Origin: Bryum argenteum
Lineage: Eukaryota; Streptophyta; Bryopsida; Bryales; Bryaceae
Assembly: GCA_037043015.1 (NCBI GenBank)
Contig: CM073322.1
Location: 13,713,601-13,777,600, forward strand
Direction: 5' to 3'
DNA: 64,000 bases
The position numbers and the translations under genes were made by a program. Positions 57,688 to 64,000 of the stretch are shown here, in pieces. The notes beneath the pieces are model-generated. The model was not told where the DNA came from, made no database searches, and saw nothing but the letters and a program-made list of their open reading frames with translations. Within the stretch, counting starts at the first letter, position 1. Every line of letters starts with the position of its first letter.

Positions 57688-60600
57688 CGGCCTTCAATCA
57701 ACTTCCTAAGCTACTCAACGAGCAGCTTCTCGCAACCAAGAATACTCTTCATGCACTTATCACTCTGCAACACCGATTGCCAGTTAATCGACTGAAAACG
57801 AGACTCAATTGTACAGCACAATGCACATCATATCAGAACCTAACATGAAGTAAAAGAACGTGTGGCCTCTCTCCTGTATAAGCTACAACATCAACTCCAG
57901 GTCACAACTCTAAATTACCAATAAAATCATGCTCCAACCAAAAAGAAGCTGATACAAACCACGTCGTCCATCAAGTACCACAATAATTCCCGCAGACACA
58001 AAACTAAAGAAATGACGCAAACTTTAAAAGAGGTACAAACTCACTAGAAATAGGAGTAATTCTGTTTTCGAGAGAAAAAAATTCATTGTTGAGCACAGAT
58101 TCTATTCTTGAGCTGTACGTACAATTACAAAATTGCGAAGGCTTTCAAAGCATTCAAATTGTTATCGAATTAGGAAATGAAAATTCGGGACTATTCCGTA
58201 ACGGGCCATATCCAAGACTCGATCACGGCCAACTACGAAGATAGACTGCCGGATCAACACTCAATGTTCTCGACACAAAAAGAGTTGCAAAATGCACAAC
58301 AGCATCAATTGTAAATGGCGAGCAGATGCGAAACGAAATTCAATTTCAAATATTACATACCGAGGGCTGGTAGTGGCAATAATGTGCTCAAAAGATTCAA
58401 AAGAGGCTCCCGCAGATGATGATTTTGCCGGCAACAATTGGATTGCGAAAGAGCGTTGGGGCGGGGGCGGGGATTCTTCAGGGAGAAGCCACCGGCGGCT
58501 TCGACTTCGCGCGGGAAAGGTCTAAATTCAAGGTGTTTCATACTTCGCTGATGGGGCTTGGGAGTGTCTCAACCACCATATAATAAAATACGTTTGGATA
58601 TTTTTGAGTGCGTATGAGCCAATGAGAGAGCCAGAGGACCCCTTTAAGCCGAAATATTTTTAAAAAGTAAAATAAAAGTTTGGCGAAAAAGGTAACGGTC
58701 CGAGCGTCGCTGGGCTCCTCCGTCGCTCCTCGAGAGTCGGGGTTGGAGAATTTGATGAGTGTTCTGTGCGTGAGTTCCGGATGGTCGCAAACATTTGATG
58801 AATTGGCAAAGTCTGAGGGTTTTCAATTTCTAGGTCTTGAGAGTTCCCAGCTTCAAAATTAGGGTTTGGAGGACAGGCATTTCGGTTGAATGAATGCGAA
58901 TAGGGCGCAATCTTCCATTTCCTGCTCAATTTCTGCATACCCAACATCCTATCTCATGTATATCATGTTACTCCGGCGTCTGATGAGCTGCTCAAAATTA
59001 TATTCGACTGCAGCAGCAAAAACACACAATCAGGGTTTGCAATTGACCGCACATTGAATGATGTTCATTGCTAATGCTTAGCGTGACAGAGGTGTATTTG
59101 AGCGAGAAGTTGAAGGTATATTGAAGATCATCCTATCTACATTCAGCTTTTGAGATATGTTGAAGATATGAGAGCATGAGAAAGGTTATGTTTTATTGTT
59201 ATCTTCGTGGAACCCTGGATGTAGTGTAATGTAGCTGACCTGATTTCCTTTTCAATTTGCTTGAAGGTTTAATTGAATTGGTGTCATCTATTCATGCTCC
59301 AGAGACTCTGGCTTTATAGTTTTAGCATGTACAATCAAATGATGGCTTCGTGGATTCCCAGTTTTGAGCATTAGTAAATACAATGATTTTTATTGAAATT
59401 ACCCTTAATTTTTCTGATTTGAAGAGCATTCTGCTTTTGCTTTTTGAGTTCTGTTTTGCTCTCATGAGAGAAGAAATGATTCTGTGCTATATGGATAACT
59501 TATACCGCACTGTATGAACCTGGAGTGAATGCACGGGTGTGGTTAACTTATCAATATCCGTTCCTCGACGAGAGTTCCAGAGGACGAGGATTCAGCGTTC
59601 AAGAATTTCACGGCCAATTTTTTTGCCATGCAAGATGCTTCAGAAGAGGATACATTCTTCTACCCTTGAGCTCATTTTTCGGCCAACTTTTTTGCCACTA
59701 TTGAAGATTGAAACTGATGCATGACCATTCAATTTTGAGTGCTGAAGGAGGAGAGGTTGTCGGCATGTACATGAGCACGCAGATACAGTTGTGTGACTGA
59801 CATTAATTGAAATTTGAAATTGCTCAGAGTTTTGGATTTGTTTAATTTAATTTCTTAAAGAAATTACAAATTCACCTTTTTTTTTTTTTTGGGTGTGTAG
59901 TATAAGCCTTCAATTCTTTAGTATTATGTGTGATCCATAGCACGTGTTGTGTATTAAACTTATGAATGTTTCACCACATATTTGTGTCACATTTTATTTT
60001 TATGTTTATAAAGAGGCTTTGAATTGATACTTACTACCTTATGTTTTTTGTGATACTAAAGTTTTGAATTTTTTTTGCAAATTCACCTTTTTTCCCGGTG
60101 TGCCCGGAGGATACGGGTCCTACATACTACGGTAGTACCTAAATAATATTTACATTTAGTTGATGAGAGGCAATTAGTTGATGGAAACCAAGAGTCGATG
60201 GTTATTGGAATTGAAGTGTTGATGGGAACTGAAAAGTTATATAAGTTACTAGTTCTACATAAAAACTAACTTCCAATCTAGGAAAAATTTACCCTACTAA
60301 TAGCTGGTCCAGAAAAATACACCCTATTAATAGCTGGTGCCTCGACCATACTTTTGGTTCGCGGTACAGTACAATATACCCTAGGAAAATATACCCTATT
60401 AATAGCTGGTGCCTCGACCATAGATTTCATTTGTTTCATTCGCGATCCGTGTACAGTACTCGTGCGGAGTGCCGCAGGTGTGTTCGACTGTTCGTGTTTT
60501 CTGTTTGCGTTTCACGTTGAAATTTCAAGTCATGGCTCGTGAGAGTTATCGGTGTTGTTTACAACTCAGCGTCCTGAATCATACTGCATCGCTTTTTTCT

Positions 60601-61068
60601 CTTTGATAGATGCACTCATTTGGATTGTCTTTATCAACACCTTGCAGATGTTGTGCGAGTGCTGTTTGCTACTTTCTTGCTGCTTTCTTTTTATCTTTTC
60701 CCTTAGGGTTTCGTTTTTCTTTTCTTGCTTCTTGGTGTAGGGATCATGGAGCCATGTGAAATCCTTCTTAACATTTCCTCATAATCTAGTTTATTATCAA
60801 AATCTTGCAACCGCGAAGTGAGTGGTGCTTGTTCTGATGGCACCCGAGCCAATTTTCATTGCGACTTGCGTCAATGCAATCTTCCCAAACCCTTCCGGCG
60901 ATCAACGGCAGAAAACCCGTGATAAGTTGGAGAACGAGTTTATCTTCTTTCAGGAAGATTTGATGAATTATACAGTTGATGTATTCTATGTTAGTTGCTA
61001 GTGTTTGTAGTTGCTAGGGTTTGGAGCTCTGCTAATTTTGTTGGAGCTTGTCTGAATGACAGACAAAA
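57688..61068. other. divergent upstream region of FANCI and the 61 kb gene
   Basis: 57.7-58.6 kb is the FANCI upstream side. At 58.68-58.9 kb the plus strand looks like a plant 5' leader (TTAGGGTTTGGAGG, moderately GC-rich), so a plus-strand transcription start there is plausible. It could be a noncoding transcript or leader exons of the 61 kb gene. No coding exon is convincing: frames 58680-58862 (+) and 58660-58947 (-) overlap each other. 59-60.9 kb is AT-rich, with one repeat at 60313-60422. Confidence 0.45.
60313..60422. repeat. 72-bp spaced direct repeat
   Basis: A 38-base block containing ACCCTATTAATAGCTGGTGC and CTCGACCATA occurs at 60313-60350 and again at 60385-60422, nearly identical. 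A third partial copy of TAATAGCTGGT lies at about 60298. This looks like a young local duplication. Confidence 0.9.
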
Positions 61069-62109
61069 ATGGGGGGGAAGAATAAACAGAAGGTAAAGGG
61101 GGCTGGAAGGGGCTCTGGCAGTGGACGCGGAGGTGCTGGCGGCAGTGGTGGCAAAGTTCATGAGGCTGCTGATTACGTGGAGGTTGTGTACGGTGAACTG
61201 AAGAGAGTGGAGTGGGTATGTTCCGACAACCGGATTCCGGAGGATTGGCTGCCTCGTTGCGTGCGAGACTCACACGAAGAGTGGCGTCACCGCCTTCCTG
61301 CATCTGTTCACCCTAGTGATCTGAAGGGGTACGTTGTTCCAGCAGGCGCTCAGAGTTTTCGGGACATTGCAGCAGGCAAGGGTCTAGTTGTAGTGGAGTT
61401 GATTGTAGGTAAGGAGGACCTTGGTTTTTCGAGTCGGCTTGTTGAGGCAAATGCAAATAATCTCATCATGGAGGAAAGAATGGAGAGGATGAGGGCAGAG
61501 ATTGCGACAGAGATGGCACAGATGAAGGGAGAGTTTGCATCATTGATGGGTAAGAATGAGGGTAAGAATGAGGCAGAGTTCACTTCATTGAAGGATTACG
61601 TGCGTGAGTTGGAGGCACACTTGCGTGAGTTGGAGGCACAGATCACTGCGTTGAAGGGTGAGTTGCGTGAGGAGCGTGGGAAGGGTGAGAGGAAAGACAA
61701 CAGAATTCATGTTTTGGAGGTGCAGGTGCGTGAGCTCACTGTTCTTTCCGATACAGTGAAGATCAGGGTTGCGTTGTCCCTTGCAAGAAAGGCTGTGGCT
61801 GAAGCGGTAGGAAGGGCTAAAGGTGACAACGAAACTTGGGCAACCTTCATCACTGGAATCTCCGAGGAAGAGTGGAATCAGGTGGGAGTCTCGAGGAGTC
61901 AAGTCAAGGACTTACTTGCGAATGGAGCATATGATCTTAACACCCCCATCCACGAAATTCCGGCCAAGGATGTGTTTGGCAGTATCGCAAGGATGCCTCT
62001 GGGATCCCGGCGCACCTCATGGGAACAGATCTTTTATTTGGCCTTTGGGGAGGAGGTTACAGATTTAGTTTTTGCAGGAGAGGCTGACTACGCATTACAG
62101 CAACAGTAG
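61069..62109 (+). CDS. unrecognised single-exon protein with glycine-rich start and coiled coil
   Basis: 346 residues, no intron, ATG GGG GGG context with stops in frame upstream. Residues 1-30 are Gly, Lys and Arg rich (MGGKNKQKVKGAGRGSGSGR). Residues 35-125 form a compact-looking domain with YVEVVYGELKRVEWVC and RIPEDWLPRCVRDSHEEW. About 135-235 is a charged heptad-rich coiled coil with imperfect repeats (KNEGKNEAEF, RELEAHLRELEAQI). The last 110 residues form another folded-looking segment (WATFITGISEEEWNQVGVS, then RRTSWEQIFYLAF). Codon use and length argue strongly for a real gene. I know no family; it may be lineage-specific. The strand-opposite frames here are shadows. Confidence 0.8.
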   Translation: MGGKNKQKVKGAGRGSGSGRGGAGGSGGKVHEAADYVEVVYGELKRVEWVCSDNRIPEDWLPRCVRDSHEEWRHRLPASVHPSDLKGYVVPAGAQSFRDIAAGKGLVVVELIVGKEDLGFSSRLVEANANNLIMEERMERMRAEIATEMAQMKGEFASLMGKNEGKNEAEFTSLKDYVRELEAHLRELEAQITALKGELREERGKGERKDNRIHVLEVQVRELTVLSDTVKIRVALSLARKAVAEAVGRAKGDNETWATFITGISEEEWNQVGVSRSQVKDLLANGAYDLNTPIHEIPAKDVFGSIARMPLGSRRTSWEQIFYLAFGEEVTDLVFAGEADYALQQQ

Positions 62110-63693
62110 AAAACTACACGAGGTCTAGGTTCAGCTCAGTTACCAAGCTTGTTACTGTGTTCATGCTTCTTTCATTGCCTTCTGATGTGCTTCGATGATG
62201 AGTTCGGTTTCGATTCTTTGTTCAGTTCGTGTGATGTGTTGTGTTATGCTAGGGTTTGGTGCGGCTAGCCTTTGTTTTTGGGATAGAGTGGATCTGTGCC
62301 TCTGCATGCTTCTTATGGCTTTTACTTAAGAGTCATGGAGGCGGAAATTGTGCAGATAGCATGCCAATGTGGATGTTGTCTGTTTAATATCCAACTCAGT
62401 TAGAATGCTTGTCAGTGTTTTTATGCTTCTTTCATCATTTATGTTTCAATTTGATACGCTTCGTTTCGGTTCTCAGTTGCATTTCGTGGTGCATGAGACT
62501 ACAATGGACCTTGTGCTAGGGTTTGCCGTGAAGACAGTGGTACTTTCCGCCTCTGTATGATGCTTCTTGTCGTTCAACTTATATAGCATTATCTTACGAG
62601 GGAATTATGCAGATAGACTGTGATAGCATGTCAATGTGGATGACTCCATTGTTGTCTGCTAAATTTCCAACTCCATTGTTGATTCTCACGGGTGTTCTGT
62701 AGTTTCTTCTTTATCACTGTCGGTTTGTAGTTGAAGCGAGCTTTGTTATTATACTGGTATAATTCTGGAGCCTTCAAATTCTAGAGATGAGATATGCTTT
62801 TGTCTTTATGGACAGGGGGTTTGTTGCCTTCACTACGTAGGGAGGAGATATGCTTTTTTGAGTTACGGGAGAAGCAGACTGAAAGATTGTGATAGCATTT
62901 CGATGTGGATGTCATCGGTTCAAGTATCATGTTTCCATGATACGGTAGATGTTTGGTTGTTTGTATTCGACATCTTCGCAGAATGAGCTTTCTTATGATA
63001 TTGATTCTGTAGGAAGAAGATATGCCTTTTCATAGAGCTGATAGCACGTTAGTTTTATGGCAAAGTGGAATCCTGGATGTCGTCTGTCTCAGATACCTTA
63101 CCCCACTTGTTCCTGTTTCCATTCTTGTCTAATCACAGTCGTTGGTTCTGAAGTGATCTATGTTTCGATTCTGCTTCTATATGATATATCTATCGTAGAG
63201 GGACTTTTCTGAATGGAGGAGATATTCCCTTTCTGAAAGGTAACCCTTAATGTTGAAAGGCCTGAAATCTGTTAGAAACCCTGAAAACTGCCCTCATTCA
63301 AAGCAAGGTAAGGTGCATAATTTGAATTTTTGATGTATGGTATGAGTACCTATTTTCGTGCATTTAAGGAGTTCACTATACTTGGAGTGATCAAATGGGT
63401 GAGTTACTATTTTTCAGGGATTAGCAATTAGAAAAGATTGACAAAGTTTTTAAATTTTTTGCGGTATTTTTAAGCACTTGCATATTTAATTACGAATTTT
63501 AGAAGTGACTAATACATATGAGGAACATGCTATCCAATAAAATCTTTATTCCATTCCAAGGAAATCTTCATTCTAGCTTGTTCGATTATGGGGGGCCGTC
63601 CGGATTTAGGTTCTCATACCATAGTTTGATATGTAACCGTAAGATCTACTACCTTACTTGTGTCAAATAAATAAATAAATAAGAACACCAAAC
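62110..63693. repeat. degenerate tandem array, units of about 250 bp
   Basis: From about 62140 to 63230, four diverged units each carry, in order, a TTCATGCTTCTTTCAT-like block, a TTTCGATTCT or TTTCGGTTCT block, a block like GTGGATCTGTGCCTCTGCAT, then GATAGCATGYCAATGTGGAT and TGTCTG. Unit ends fall near 62370, 62640, 62905 and 63075. It starts immediately after the stop of the 61 kb gene. The remaining bases to 63693 are AT-rich and I see nothing in them. Confidence 0.6.
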
Positions 63694-63795
63694 CCTTGTA
63701 GGTCTGGCGTGAATAAAATGCCCGTTCGACCTACCCTTGATGATATGCCCACGGGACATAACAACAATGACGTAGGACTACTAACCCCTCTCAGG
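63694..63795 (+). repeat. dispersed repeat family A, copy 4
   Basis: GGTCTGGCGTGAATAAAATG, CCCGTTCGACCTACCCTTGA then TGATATGCCCACGGGACA and GTAGGACTACTAACCCC. This is the longest copy in the window and shares both halves with the copies at 28570 and 28661. Confidence 0.7.
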
Positions 63796-64000
63796 GTGGA
63801 CACTATAACCACAAGTAGTAACCAGTAACCGTTGAACTAGTAGCTAAATATTTTGTTATATAACTTGCGGTTTGTTTGTTCGTTTACCACATATTGGTAT
63901 AACTGTAGGATGTTGATCCAGTTGAGCTAGATTAGATTTACATAAGCTTGGGTCCATGTACCCCTTGTGTGACAAGATTACTTTCTTTATAAAGGTGGTT
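63796..64000. other. window end, nothing recognised
   Basis: AT-rich sequence with no open frame of note, repeat or RNA gene that I can support. Confidence 0.5.

Noticed and set aside
63715-63740. GTTCGA core as a tRNA gene
   Set aside because: No cloverleaf or correctly spaced A box could be drawn around it or around the other copies of the family.

Overview
The window is nuclear DNA of a land plant, most likely a bryophyte and probably a moss. The evidence is: many short introns with plant-type splice sites, TTTAGGG-type telomere-like stretches, a plastid-type octanoyltransferase, a chromodomain Ty3/gypsy element, and a TIR-NB-LRR whose TIR domain reads like the moss form as I remember it. 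The species is not determined.

Layout. 0-4.6 kb: no recognised gene, a 20-21 bp minisatellite and small duplications. 4.63-6.0 kb (+): LIP2p-type lipoyl octanoyltransferase, three exons. 7.24-9.45 kb (-): LSM1, five short exons, with a degenerate tandem array in its 1.3 kb first intron. 9.5-13.6 kb: AT-rich intergenic DNA with a palindromic MITE-like element and a hairpin. 13.6-16.0 kb (-): F-box/kelch gene, three exons. 17.2-24.2 kb (-): twelve exons that join in frame into one protein of about 1448 residues, TIR-NB-ARC-LRR followed by the second WD40 propeller of a TOPLESS corepressor. This is the main discovery in the window. 26.4-28.4 kb (-): signal peptidase subunit SPC2 with an apparent U12-type AT-AA intron. 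30.4-33.3 kb (-): LCAT4-like phospholipase/acyltransferase, ten exons. 36.7-47.6 kb: a 10.9 kb block bounded by 798-bp inverted repeats. It holds a nested chromovirus (38.6-44.7 kb, target duplication ACTAC) whose LTRs are packed with heat-shock-element motifs, plus short exon-like fragments. 47.7-48.4 kb (+): a possible small unknown gene. 49.2-57.7 kb (-): FANCI, fifteen exons, with Ile at the position of the human monoubiquitinated lysine and a repetitive acidic C-terminal tail. 61.1-62.1 kb (+): an unrecognised single-exon coiled-coil protein followed by degenerate tandem repeats.

The conserved genes are ordinary housekeeping functions: plastid lipoylation, mRNA decapping, ER signal-peptide cleavage, lipid hydrolysis and crosslink repair. 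They form no pathway together. The lineage-specific parts are the NLR-TOPLESS fusion, the inverted-repeat block and the 61 kb gene. All exon models come from reading frames, splice sites and remembered family sequences; no search or expression data were available.
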